A stretch of 64,000 bases of DNA from Lachnospiraceae bacterium (GCA_029062895.1 JAIDPF010000074.1:1-64000), one strand, 5' to 3'. Shown: positions 36,413-45,190, counted from the stretch's first letter. A program made the numbers and translations. The notes: generated from the sequence alone by a model not told the origin.

Positions 36413-36820
36413 ATGCTGCAACAGAACTATTGCAGGAACGGCAATATTACCAAAGTCACGGGACTTTTACACAGGATGGGAGTTCCTGCGCATTTGAAGG
36501 GTTATTATTACTTAAGAAGCGCTATTATGATTTCACTGCAAGAGAATAACATGGTCTGTAGCGTGACAAAATTATTGTATCCGAAGATCGCGAAAGAGTA
36601 TTTCACGACGGAACAAAAAGTGGAACGCGGTATCCGTAACGCCATTGAAGTGGCATGGAAGCATGGTAGCCCGGATTTCTTTGAGGCGGAGTTCGGATAT
36701 AGTAATGTTGCCGGGAGTGATAGACCGTCTAATAGTGAATGCATTGCAAGGGTTGTAGACCACATTCGTATGGAGGAAATGCTGGAGGAAGAACTACTGG
36801 AAGAAGAACTGCCGGTATGA
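36413..36820 (+). CDS. Orphan Spo0A C-terminal-type DNA-binding protein
   Basis: A 135-residue protein that aligns over residues 10-115 with the effector domain of Spo0A: a start VTGLLHRMGVPAHLKGYYYL, then SVTKLLYPKIAKEY and VERGIRNAIEVAW, then FGYSN and PSNSECIARVVDHI. The Spo0A receiver domain is absent, so phosphorylation cannot control it. A Glu/Leu-rich tail (EEMLEEELLEEELPV) follows. AAAGGAGG is 8 nt before ATG 36413. Placed between fcl and the polysaccharide genes, it may regulate them or bind 0A-like boxes in competition with Spo0A (inference). The 251-nt gap before it has no clear 0A box (TGTCGAA). Confidence 0.85.
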   Translation: MLQQNYCRNGNITKVTGLLHRMGVPAHLKGYYYLRSAIMISLQENNMVCSVTKLLYPKIAKEYFTTEQKVERGIRNAIEVAWKHGSPDFFEAEFGYSNVAGSDRPSNSECIARVVDHIRMEEMLEEELLEEELPV

Positions 36821-36918
36821 TTCAGAATGGGGGAGACATGAGTAAGGGGCGAGCCGGGGCTTGCCCCTTTTTCGTGGTTTATGCTATAATGTACGCGAAA
36901 GTGGTGAGGGGGTTAAAA

Positions 36919-37911
36919 ATGTATTGGCTGCTGCCCGTTTTCCTGTTATTTGCTGCGTATATGATGGGAAGTCTAATCAAAAAATTATTACATGATTCTG
37001 AACAAAGGTTTTCGGAGGCGGTTCTTGTGGGAACGCTTCTGATGTTCTTGTTATGGGAATTTCTTGTGCTGCCTGCCATTAAGATCGTTGCGTCCTTTTC
37101 TGTGGTTTCCAGAATCTATAGTGGGCTCTTGCTGGCAATTTTTATTCTGTCGTTTGTTTTTTGCAATAAAGAAATTCGAAAACAGTGGAAAACGGCGTCT
37201 TTCCGTGTTTCGGGACCGGCTCTGGCGTGGGGTGTATTGTTTTTGATACAGATAGGATGTTTCCTGATGCTGGCGCCGGATGTGTCCGGGGATTTTACTG
37301 TGGAAACAGTCAATACGACAATCCAATCAGACCTGATCTATGAGAATCATCCCGGAATGGGAGATACCTTTGTCTATGGCATTACATTCCGTGGTAAGCT
37401 GGTCAGTCTGCCCTTATTTTACGCGTATCTGAAAGAATTGTTCTGTGTTGGTGAACTGTTTCCCTGCCACGCGTCGGTTTTGGTATATCGTATGATACCG
37501 ATATGGGGGCTCTTGTTAAGTTATATGGTGTATGGGTTATGGGCAGATGTCTTTTTGGGAAAAACGGATATGAGCAGAAACAAGAGGGCTCTTTTTTTCA
37601 TCGGACTGGGATTTATCAATATATTTGGCGTATATTCGGAGGACAGTATTTTTTATTATCAGATGTATCGCGGATTTCGGGGAGAGACGCTTGTATTCGC
37701 AGTGTTGATTCCATATACAATATATCTATGCTGGCAGATCTATAGCAATAAAAAGTATGCTTCTGTCATTTATTTATTAATGGCTGGGATCACAACGCTG
37801 GTTCTGACGGATTATCAGAAAGGCTTTATGCCGTTTGTTATGGTATTTTTCATTTGCTCTTTGATCGCGGCGGGATACAGGGTAAGGAGGTGGCTGCATT
37901 GTCGGAATTGA
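36919..37911 (+). CDS. Polytopic membrane protein of the polysaccharide locus, part 1
   Basis: Not firmly recognised. It is 330 residues and almost entirely hydrophobic spans (about eight) with one polar loop around residues 120-165 containing SGDFTVETVNTT. This resembles N-terminal halves of large GT-C/O-antigen-type membrane proteins (DUF6077-like). ATG 36919 follows GAGGGGG; reading back to 36739 overlaps the Spo0A-like gene. The next gene starts 13 nt before its stop and continues the same kind of protein, so the two may be halves of one function. Confidence 0.65.
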   Translation: MYWLLPVFLLFAAYMMGSLIKKLLHDSEQRFSEAVLVGTLLMFLLWEFLVLPAIKIVASFSVVSRIYSGLLLAIFILSFVFCNKEIRKQWKTASFRVSGPALAWGVLFLIQIGCFLMLAPDVSGDFTVETVNTTIQSDLIYENHPGMGDTFVYGITFRGKLVSLPLFYAYLKELFCVGELFPCHASVLVYRMIPIWGLLLSYMVYGLWADVFLGKTDMSRNKRALFFIGLGFINIFGVYSEDSIFYYQMYRGFRGETLVFAVLIPYTIYLCWQIYSNKKYASVIYLLMAGITTLVLTDYQKGFMPFVMVFFICSLIAAGYRVRRWLHCRN

Positions 37912-38777
37912 TCAATAGTATGCAGTCGGCTTTGGAACTGGCGGGTGGAAGTCCGGGGCTTACGGCGTTGTTTCTGGCGGGTCTGATTGCATTGTGGAAT
38001 CAGAAATTTCGAGGAGATCAGCAGAACGGTAATTTGTTCTGGTATGGCGCGATTGCGTTGTTCGTAGTGGTCAGTCCGTTTTTTTTGATGTTGGTGTCTG
38101 AATTTTTGCCGGAGTTGACTACGGATCATATGATGCTTTGGATCCTTCCGGTGGCTCCGGTGATTTTGATTACAGGAGTAAACGCGTTTTCATTCCAAAG
38201 GACGAAAAAAGAGAGGATTCTCTTTCTAACGGCCTTTTTAGCGATTATGTTTCTGGCGGGAACGACGGCATACACAAGAAATCAGTATAAGATCATAGAA
38301 AATGCAGAGTATATTCCTGATAGTGAATTGGAGATGATATTAAAAGTAGAAGAATACCGTCAGCAGAATGGAATGGAGACGGTATTGCTCTGGGCGCCGC
38401 AGGATATTATGAATTATGCAAGAGTATATAGTGGAAATATCTATCTTCTCTATGGTAAGGATCTGTGGCTGGGGAGTATGGATTCTCAGATGCATCAGAT
38501 CTATGAGGAATGGCAGAGGGAAGCATATATCTATATGGAAAACGCGCCGTTATATCTGGAGAAGATTGCGGAGGTCGCAGATACAAGGGGATGCGATGTA
38601 TTGATCTTTTCCAGAGAAGTATTTGATATGTATGAGACTAAACTGCCGGAGTATCTTGGAGAAGGACAGTATGTAAATGATGAATCGGGAAGGGATTATA
38701 TCTTATATGTGAGAAGTCAAAACGTATATCCCGCATCGGATGCCGCGCGCGTGAGGAAAGGATCTGCTTATGAATGA
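37899..38777 (+). CDS. Polytopic membrane protein of the polysaccharide locus, part 2
   Basis: Not firmly recognised. It is 292 residues: three to four membrane spans in the first 140, then a soluble part (about 150-285) with alternating strands and helices. The TTG start at 37899 is favoured because AAGGAGG is 8 nt upstream; it overlaps the preceding membrane gene by 13 nt. Together the two give about 620 residues, the size of a single GT-C-like protein, so an old split or frameshift is possible, although the good Shine-Dalgarno argues for a functional coupled pair. Confidence 0.6.
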   Translation: MSELINSMQSALELAGGSPGLTALFLAGLIALWNQKFRGDQQNGNLFWYGAIALFVVVSPFFLMLVSEFLPELTTDHMMLWILPVAPVILITGVNAFSFQRTKKERILFLTAFLAIMFLAGTTAYTRNQYKIIENAEYIPDSELEMILKVEEYRQQNGMETVLLWAPQDIMNYARVYSGNIYLLYGKDLWLGSMDSQMHQIYEEWQREAYIYMENAPLYLEKIAEVADTRGCDVLIFSREVFDMYETKLPEYLGEGQYVNDESGRDYILYVRSQNVYPASDAARVRKGSAYE

Positions 38778-39534
38778 TAAGAATCAGGATATGATCAGTA
38801 TTGTAATACCGGTCCACAATGCAGAACCTTATATTACGAAGACCATCCGCAGCATTCTGGCACAGACCGTATCAAATTACGAAGTGCTGCTGGTGGATGA
38901 TGCTTCGACCGATGGCAGTCTGGAGAAGATCAGGCTGATTCAGGATCAAAGATTAAAAGTACTAACAACGCGGTCGAAACATGCCGTAGGTGCCGCGGCG
39001 GCAAGAAACTGCGGCATGGAGGCATCGGAGGGACGATACCTTGCTTTTCTGGATGCAGATGATCTGTGGCATCCAAAGAAGTTGGAAAAAACACTGGCGT
39101 ATATGAAAGAGAAGGACGCGGCGTTTGTTTTTACAGGGTATGAATTCGGAGATCAGGATGGCAGAGGAACCGGAAAAATTGTACATGTGCCGGAAGTATT
39201 GGATTATGAACACGCGTTGTCAAGAACAGTGATTTTTACATCGACGGTTTTATTTGATCTGACAAAGATCGATAAGGAACTGGTCAGGATGCCTCAGGTG
39301 AAAAGCGAAGATACGGCGACTTGGTGGAAGATTTTAAGATCGGGATATCTTGCGTATGGTCTGGATGAAAATCTAACGATATACAGAAGGGCAGGGAAAT
39401 CCCTTTCTTCCAATAAGCTTGAGGCGGTCCGGAGGATCTGGAATCTGTATAAATTGCAGGAAGGTATGAGCTTTCCAAAACGTCTGCGTTGCTTCGCAGG
39501 CTGGGCGGTGGGTGCGGTTTACAGAAGATTATAA
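38770..39534 (+). CDS. Glycosyltransferase family 2
   Basis: A 254-residue GT-A-fold enzyme. The start SIVIPVHNAEPYITKTIRSI, LLVDDASTDGS and FLDADDLWHPKKLEK (DXD-type) are standard, and the acidic SEDTATWWKIL region fits the acceptor side. It lacks membrane spans. It overlaps the previous gene by 8 nt. The transferred sugar cannot be told. Confidence 0.9.
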   Translation: MNDKNQDMISIVIPVHNAEPYITKTIRSILAQTVSNYEVLLVDDASTDGSLEKIRLIQDQRLKVLTTRSKHAVGAAAARNCGMEASEGRYLAFLDADDLWHPKKLEKTLAYMKEKDAAFVFTGYEFGDQDGRGTGKIVHVPEVLDYEHALSRTVIFTSTVLFDLTKIDKELVRMPQVKSEDTATWWKILRSGYLAYGLDENLTIYRRAGKSLSSNKLEAVRRIWNLYKLQEGMSFPKRLRCFAGWAVGAVYRRL

Positions 39535-39594
39535 TTATGATATACTGAATCCGAGAATCCGACCATGATACGGGCTGCGAAAATATCTGTTTGA

Positions 39595-39621
39595 GCCGCC
39601 GAAGGCGGCATGGGTGATTAT
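39595..39621 (+). promoter_or_regulatory. Hairpin-ATGGG module before sugar transferase
   Basis: GCCGCC-gaa-GGCGGC (39595-39609) abuts ATGGGTGATTATATG. The same hairpin sequence occurs at 20900-20914. Confidence 0.5.
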
Positions 39622-41016
39622 ATGAAAAAATTAGAAACCTCCAGAAGAATACTGCTCCTGATATTGTCTATGCTGAGTTTGGTATCTCAGGTTGTGGTTT
39701 ATGCTCTTTTTTGGTTTCATTCTTATAAAGAGGAGATTGCGATCACATTCTGGATCAAGGGTGATTTGCTGGTGATTTCGATTTATGCTGTTCTCCTGTT
39801 TTTCTTTTCCAAAATGTACGGAGGGATGAAGATCGGGTATTTGAAGGCGTGGGAGGTCTTTTTTTCGCAAGCTTTTTCGACTACCTGTGTTAATATCATT
39901 ACCTATGCGATGATTTCCTTGATGTCTGCAAAACTGGTAAGTCTGAGAGGTTTTCTGGTTTTGATGACTGTTGATCTTGTTTGGATTGCTTTGTGGACGG
40001 CAATCAGTCAGGGATTGTATTTAATGTTGTTCCCGCCCAGAGATATGCTTTTGGTATATGGCGAGCGTTCACCGGACGATATTATGAGGAAATTTGAAAG
40101 CAGACCTGATAAGTATCATATCTGTAAATCCATGAATATAGAAGAAGGATATGAAGCGATCTGCGAGGAGGTCCAGAACCGTTATGACGCTATGGTTTTG
40201 TGGGATCTTCCGACGGTGATCAGGAACAGGCTGTTAAAATATTGCTTTGCCCATTCTATCCGTGTGTATCTGATGCCGAAGATACCGGATGTGTTGATTA
40301 AGGGCACAACAGAAATGCATATCTTTGATTCTCCCATTTATTTGATTCGTGAATATACGTTGAACATTGAGCAGCGTTTTACAAAGCGCTGTATGGATAT
40401 TTTCTGTTCCTTTATTCTATTGATCATTGTTTCCCCGATCCTGCTGATTACAGCTCTTCTGATCAAACTTTATGATGGCGGTCCGGTTCTTTATAAGCAG
40501 ATCCGCTGTACTCTGCATGGAAAAGATTTTAAAATCTTAAAATTCCGAAGCATGAAAGTGGATGCGGAAAAAGACGGCGTGGCAAGACTGGCAAAGAAAA
40601 AGGATGATCGAATCACACCGATCGGGAGATTTATCCGTGCAGTGAGGATCGATGAATTGCCGCAGTTAATCAACATCTTAAAGGGAGAGATGTCTTTTGT
40701 CGGACCGCGTCCGGAGCGTCCTGAAATCATCAGGCAGTATCTTGAGGATATGCCGGAATTTGAATATCGTTTGAAAGTGAAAGCCGGACTGACCGGTTAT
40801 GCGCAGATTTATGGAAAGTACAATACAACTCCATACGATAAATTAAAGCTGGATTTGACATATATAGAAAATTATTCTATCTGGCTGGATCTAAAACTGT
40901 TACTTCTGACGCTGAAGACGGTATTAAAACCGGAAAGCACGGAAGGGGTTGAGAAAAGCCAGACGACTGCGCTGAAAAAAGATTCGTCAGGGCAGAAGAA
41001 TGAGGGACAGGCATGA
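39622..41016 (+). CDS. Polyprenyl-phosphate sugar-1-phosphate transferase (initiating enzyme)
   Basis: A 464-residue enzyme expected to start repeat-unit synthesis on undecaprenyl phosphate. The N-terminal half has four or five membrane spans and a CoA-binding-like linker; the C-terminal bacterial sugar transferase domain has KILKFRSMKVDAEKDG, DDRITPIGRFIR, DELPQLINILKGEMSFVGPR and GLTGYAQI. ATG 39622 is taken; an in-frame ATG at 39610 belongs to the hairpin-ATGGG module. Its 3' end overlaps the Wzz-like gene by 4 nt. Confidence 0.92.
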   Translation: MKKLETSRRILLLILSMLSLVSQVVVYALFWFHSYKEEIAITFWIKGDLLVISIYAVLLFFFSKMYGGMKIGYLKAWEVFFSQAFSTTCVNIITYAMISLMSAKLVSLRGFLVLMTVDLVWIALWTAISQGLYLMLFPPRDMLLVYGERSPDDIMRKFESRPDKYHICKSMNIEEGYEAICEEVQNRYDAMVLWDLPTVIRNRLLKYCFAHSIRVYLMPKIPDVLIKGTTEMHIFDSPIYLIREYTLNIEQRFTKRCMDIFCSFILLIIVSPILLITALLIKLYDGGPVLYKQIRCTLHGKDFKILKFRSMKVDAEKDGVARLAKKKDDRITPIGRFIRAVRIDELPQLINILKGEMSFVGPRPERPEIIRQYLEDMPEFEYRLKVKAGLTGYAQIYGKYNTTPYDKLKLDLTYIENYSIWLDLKLLLLTLKTVLKPESTEGVEKSQTTALKKDSSGQKNEGQA

Positions 41017-42077
41017 CAGATCATTTCCTACAGGAGAAGTTTGATAACAGGCGTTTTCTTCTCCTGAACGTCAATAAAATATGGCAGATCGCGGTGGGGG
41101 CTGTGGCAGGCGCCTGTCTTTTTGCGTTTCTTTATTATCTAAAGACAGATATCCTGCAGGGGGAGCCGCTTTACCGTGCCCAGACGTTATATGGAATCAC
41201 ATTTGACCGGGAACAGGTGGATAATATCCATGATTATTATAATGATTACACATGGAACGAGATTCTGGATTCTGACCAGATTGCTGGAAGAGCAGCGGGG
41301 AAACTTGGGGATCTCAGCAAGGAAGAGGTTGCGGCGGCAACCACGATCCCTACCATGTCGGATATCCGGTTTATCTGGGTTTATGTGGATATGGAAAGCA
41401 GAGAGCAGGCGGATCGTGTTATGGCGGCGGTTGGAGAAGCGCTGCAGGAGTTTGCTTTGGCTACGGATGGATTCACGGAGATTGCGGTTTGGGATGTGAA
41501 AGAGACGGGGCAGATCAGGGAGATTTCGCTGATTGGCAGGATGACAGTGGGCGGAGCCGTCATCGGAGCATTGGCAGCATGTTTTATCATCTGCTTTGCC
41601 AGCGCCATGGACGATTCCGTTTATACGGAGCAGGATGCGGAAGAAAGATTGGGCGTTCCTCCCGCGGGCGTTATTATGAAGTCGGGGAAGCAACAGCCAG
41701 AATTTTTTGAGAAAGAGCTTATGGAGAATCTGAAAAAGCTTCTGGGAGATAAGCTTAGCGAAGAGAAGATCGGAATCATCGGGATTTTGTCGGCAGATTC
41801 TGTATGCGGCTTTTCTGCAGAACGGGAAAAGGAGTATCTGAAAGAAGTGTTGGAAAAATGCTTTCCGAATGCGGAGGTTGTTGAAGCGTCTGTTGAACAA
41901 ACAGAAGGGGAGGATGCCGATTTGGATGCTTCTATATTGCCGGTTCCCTATGGTAAGAAAAATGGGAAGACGTTAGAACTGGTGTGGAAAGATCTTTCCT
42001 TGCAGGAGCGTCTGCCGGATGCAGTGGTGATCGTGGGGGCGGATGAGAAATTTTACCGGCGTTACTATCGTAAATGA
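41013..42077 (+). CDS. Wzz/YveK-like chain-length protein with extra cytoplasmic domain
   Basis: A 354-residue protein with two membrane spans (about 26-46 and 170-192) flanking an extracytoplasmic part, as in polysaccharide co-polymerases that set chain length. The cytoplasmic part (about 205-354) resembles a tyrosine-kinase-like (CpsD/YveL) domain in order of strands and in EDAEERLGVPPAGVI-like start, but has no Walker A loop: the expected place reads ILSADSVCGFSAE. It is thus probably not an active kinase. No separate kinase gene is present in the locus. Confidence 0.7.
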   Translation: MTDHFLQEKFDNRRFLLLNVNKIWQIAVGAVAGACLFAFLYYLKTDILQGEPLYRAQTLYGITFDREQVDNIHDYYNDYTWNEILDSDQIAGRAAGKLGDLSKEEVAAATTIPTMSDIRFIWVYVDMESREQADRVMAAVGEALQEFALATDGFTEIAVWDVKETGQIREISLIGRMTVGGAVIGALAACFIICFASAMDDSVYTEQDAEERLGVPPAGVIMKSGKQQPEFFEKELMENLKKLLGDKLSEEKIGIIGILSADSVCGFSAEREKEYLKEVLEKCFPNAEVVEASVEQTEGEDADLDASILPVPYGKKNGKTLELVWKDLSLQERLPDAVVIVGADEKFYRRYYRK

Positions 42078-42110
42078 TCGGCATGGTTATTAGAAAGGAA
42101 CGATATATCT

Positions 42111-42896
42111 ATGAGGTTACAGGTGCTGGTGTCAGCGGTTGGCCAGAGACCGGAAGAATTGATATCGCGTATGAAGCTCCGGTCAGATGCTATTATCGTC
42201 AATCAGGGGCAGGATCACGCCTTTCAAAAGCTGACGCGGGATGGATATGAGATCCGTTTTTATGATTTTATGGAAAAGGGCGTGGGCCTTAGCAGAAATA
42301 CGGCGCTGCTTCGGGCAGACGGGGATATCCTGTTGTTCTCGGATGAGGATATCACATATGATGACGGCTATGCGGACAGGATCCTTGCGGAATTTGAAAA
42401 GCATCCGGAAGCGGATATGCTCCTGTTTAATGTACGGGTAGGTGCTTCCAGAGCAACCTATCATATTGAAAGTTACGGCAGGGTAAGATGGTACAATAGC
42501 GGGCGTTATCCGACCTATAGCTTTGCTGTGCGAAGGGAGAAGCTTCACCGGAACAACATTACATTTTCGCTGTTATTTGGCGGAGGAGCAAAGTACAGTA
42601 ATGGTGAGGACAGTCTTTTTCTTAGGGACTGCCTGAAAGCAGGATTGAGGATCTATAGCGTTCCGGTAGAAATTGGGGAAGAGGCGGAAAGGGAATCTAC
42701 TTGGTTTACCGGGTATCATGAAAAGTTCTTTTTTGACAGAGGGGTACTATATCATTATCTTTATGGCAGGATGGCGGTTTTGTTCGCACTGCGTTTTATT
42801 CTGACCAAGAAAAATTTTATGTGCAGGGAAATTCTGCCGAAGCAGGCGTTTAAGCTGATGAGGCAGGGTATCCGGGACGCTAAGAAGCAAAGATAG
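42111..42896 (+). CDS. Glycosyltransferase family 2 (GT-A)
   Basis: A 261-residue GT-A-like enzyme. It begins MRLQVLVSAVGQRPEEL, with VNQGQDH, GLSRNTALLRADGDILLFSDEDITY carrying the acidic metal-binding DED, and a DSLFLRDCLKAG acceptor-side helix. Related capsule enzymes have the same GLSRNRA-like stretch. AAAGGAA precedes the start. The sugar is unknown. Confidence 0.85.
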   Translation: MRLQVLVSAVGQRPEELISRMKLRSDAIIVNQGQDHAFQKLTRDGYEIRFYDFMEKGVGLSRNTALLRADGDILLFSDEDITYDDGYADRILAEFEKHPEADMLLFNVRVGASRATYHIESYGRVRWYNSGRYPTYSFAVRREKLHRNNITFSLLFGGGAKYSNGEDSLFLRDCLKAGLRIYSVPVEIGEEAERESTWFTGYHEKFFFDRGVLYHYLYGRMAVLFALRFILTKKNFMCREILPKQAFKLMRQGIRDAKKQR

Positions 42897-42919
42897 AGTA
42901 ATATCGGAGAGAGGATATA

Positions 42920-43009
42920 GATTGAAAAATAAGATTGATATCTTATTTTTCAATCGCAATTTGTGCCTACGGCCCAAATCGCAGGTTACGGAAAGGCATG
43001 GTTATTAGT
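42920..43009 (+). promoter_or_regulatory. Structured intergenic leader, copy 5 (before EpsG-like gene)
   Basis: A perfect 16-bp hairpin (42920-42935 with 42940-42955) starts GATTGAAAAATAAGAT. The second hairpin is GC-ATTTG-GCC-tac-GGC-CAAAT-GC with isolated mismatches. GGAAAGGCATGG (42990-43001 region) is followed by TTATTAGT and GTG. The first 36 nt are identical to 46463-46498. Confidence 0.6.
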
Positions 43010-44185
43010 GTGGGGTATATTTTATATATCTTGATTACAATTTTATCAGTATGGCTTGCCCGCCACGTGGCAGGGCTGCGTGACTGCAGAGCGGTTGTAT
43101 CTTCTGACGGGCGGAATGTGGTCCGGGGAAGAGGATCCAGACAGGACAAGATCGATCAGATCTGTGTGATGGCAATCTTTGTTCTGCTTGTCGGCGCATC
43201 GGCGCTCCGTATCTATACTGGTAATGATTATCAGACATATATCAGTCATTTCCATGATATCTACCGGGGTAATTACGTTGTGACGGAGCGGGGATTTAAT
43301 CTGGTTGTGACAGCGGTCTATGGTTTCTTTCAAAAAGAGTACTATCTGGTAATCTTTGCGCTTTTTGCTTTTTTGACAGTTGGAGTATTTTTAAAGGCGC
43401 TGTATGATCAGAGCGTAGATTTTCCGATGTCCTTTTTTCTGTTTATGATGCTGGGAACTTATTTTCAGACTTACAATACGGTGCGGTATTACTTTGCGTT
43501 GGCGATTGTTTTGTATTCTATGCGATATGTCCTAAGAAAGCAGTATATTAGATTTTTGATTACGATTTTGATTGCGTCGTTATTTCATAAGACGGCGTTG
43601 ATTGTGATCCCGTTGTATCTGCTTGCCGCGATCCGGTGGAAATGGCAGCATCTTTTGATTGCGGGTATATTGGCGGTATCCGGGTTATTTTTTCAGGAAC
43701 AGTATATGGCGTTGTTCATAAGGCTGTATCCGTCCTATGTGAATGAAGAGGAGTATTTGGCTTCGGGCGGTTTTAGCATCGTCAATGTATTCCGCTGTGC
43801 GGCTGTACTGCTGTTTTCATTGTATGCGCTGAAAGAGGACAAGCAATGGTATGCTGATCGGGAGACGCGTTTTTATTTCCAGTTAAATCTGGGTGCGCTG
43901 GCTTTATATCTTTGTTTTTCCTTTGTTCCATTTTTGTCCAGAATTGGATATTATTTGAATATTAGCCATTTATTTTTTTTACCGGCCCTCTTGAGAGTCG
44001 TCCCTGAGAAAGTTCGGCTGTCGATGGTGGAAAAAATGGGGAATATTAGCAAAAAGAAGATCTGCAGATATTTGGTATTGTTTGCGGGAGTGATTTATTT
44101 TTTGATGTTTTTGTATAAGGCGACAGCGGTCAATGTCAGGATATTGCCATATCACAGCTGGTTATGGACTGAGATTGCGGAGTGA
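43010..44185 (+). CDS. EpsG-family polysaccharide polymerase
   Basis: A roughly 391-residue protein with ten or so membrane spans; the family polymerises exopolysaccharide repeat units at the outer face of the membrane. YTGNDYQTYISHFHDIYRG and TVRYYFALAIVLYSMRYV match EpsG-like proteins. The GTG at 43010 lies where the start codon falls in other copies of the leader; ATG 42998 is in frame but is the internal ATG of the GGAAAGGCATGG block. Its presence without a Wzx gene in the window leaves the flippase unidentified. Confidence 0.85.
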   Translation: MGYILYILITILSVWLARHVAGLRDCRAVVSSDGRNVVRGRGSRQDKIDQICVMAIFVLLVGASALRIYTGNDYQTYISHFHDIYRGNYVVTERGFNLVVTAVYGFFQKEYYLVIFALFAFLTVGVFLKALYDQSVDFPMSFFLFMMLGTYFQTYNTVRYYFALAIVLYSMRYVLRKQYIRFLITILIASLFHKTALIVIPLYLLAAIRWKWQHLLIAGILAVSGLFFQEQYMALFIRLYPSYVNEEEYLASGGFSIVNVFRCAAVLLFSLYALKEDKQWYADRETRFYFQLNLGALALYLCFSFVPFLSRIGYYLNISHLFFLPALLRVVPEKVRLSMVEKMGNISKKKICRYLVLFAGVIYFLMFLYKATAVNVRILPYHSWLWTEIAE

Positions 44186-44195
44186 AACAGATCAT

Positions 44196-44335
44196 TGCAG
44201 GCTGTGGAAAGACATGGTTATTACTGTGAGAAGAAGTTCTAAGTCTCACACCGAAAAACACAAAACGAACAAGTTTGCTTTTAAGCGTGCGTTTTTCATC
44301 TTGATTTGAGTCGCAGCGTAGCTGTGACATGGAGG
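44196..44335 (+). promoter_or_regulatory. Partial leader plus hairpin-ATGGAGG module (before GT2)
   Basis: TTGCAGGCTGTGGAAAGACATGG (written as TTGCAGGCTG, TGGAAAG, ACATGG) lies near 44197-44219, then GTGAG/CTCAC (44226-44248 region). GTCGCAGC-gta-GCTGTGAC (44310-44328) abuts ATGGAGG. From that ATG a 16-codon frame ends in TGA overlapping the ATG of the glycosyltransferase (44376-44379). Confidence 0.45.
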
Positions 44336-44375
44336 ATAGGGTGGAAGTAAGGGGAAATAAAGGCAGGAGAAAGAT

Positions 44376-45155
44376 ATGAAATTCTCTATCATTGTGGTAT
44401 CATTAAATGCCGGAGAGGAACTGCGTAAAACGGTAGAAAGCATCCTGATGCAGACTTATAAAGAGTTTGAGATCCTAGTCAAGGACGGCATGTCGGAAGA
44501 TGGATCCGTAGAGATGCTTCCCGCAGATGATAGGATCCGTCTGATCAGGAAGAAGGATTGCTCGATCTATGACGCCATGAATCAGGCTGTTAGGGAAGTG
44601 GCGGGTGATTATGAGATATTTTTAAACTGTGGTGATTATTTTTATGATGAGAAAGTTTTGGCAAGAATCGCGAAAGAGATTGTCGGCAATCCTGCGGATA
44701 TCTATTATGGCAAGTTGTACCGACGCGTACAACAGTCGGTAGATGAACCGGCGCACGAGATTACGGATTTTGTCTGCTACCGTAATATCCCCTGTCATCA
44801 GGCATGCGTTTATGGAAAGAAGATGTTTTTGCAGAGGGGATATGATCTGAGCTATCCGGTCAGGGCGGATTATGAACATTTTCTTTGGTGCAAATATGAG
44901 GGCGACGCGATATTTCATTATATGCCGTTTGTGGTTGCTTCTTATGAGGGCAGCGGTTTTTCAGAGACAAAGGACAATATAAAACGTGCTGCCGAGGAGC
45001 ATAAAAGGATTACCCATAAATATCTTGGTGCGAAATGCGTGCTTTATCGGGGGATTATGATGGTGACGCTGCAGCCACTGCGTAAGTGGATTGCGGATAA
45101 TCCACGTCTTTCCGGAGGGTATCAGAGGCTGAAGGCTATGTTGTATCGGAAGTGA
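44376..45155 (+). CDS. Glycosyltransferase family 2 (WcaE-like)
   Basis: A 259-residue GT-A enzyme. MKFSIIVVSLNAGEELRKTV, LVKDGMSEDGS, DCSIYDAMNQAVREVAGDY and NCGDYF match the subgroup seen in colanic-acid-type loci, and RNIPCHQACVYGKKMF is typical there. GGCAGGAG precedes ATG 44376. It does not overlap its neighbours. Sugar specificity is unknown. Confidence 0.9.
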   Translation: MKFSIIVVSLNAGEELRKTVESILMQTYKEFEILVKDGMSEDGSVEMLPADDRIRLIRKKDCSIYDAMNQAVREVAGDYEIFLNCGDYFYDEKVLARIAKEIVGNPADIYYGKLYRRVQQSVDEPAHEITDFVCYRNIPCHQACVYGKKMFLQRGYDLSYPVRADYEHFLWCKYEGDAIFHYMPFVVASYEGSGFSETKDNIKRAAEEHKRITHKYLGAKCVLYRGIMMVTLQPLRKWIADNPRLSGGYQRLKAMLYRK

Positions 45156-45190
45156 GATGATGAAGGGTTAATGAAAGGATGGATCTGCAT

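Noticed and set aside
36739..36918. N-terminal extension of the first polysaccharide membrane protein
   Set aside because: It overlaps the Spo0A-like gene and lacks hydrophobic or family features; ATG 36919 has GAGGGGG before it.
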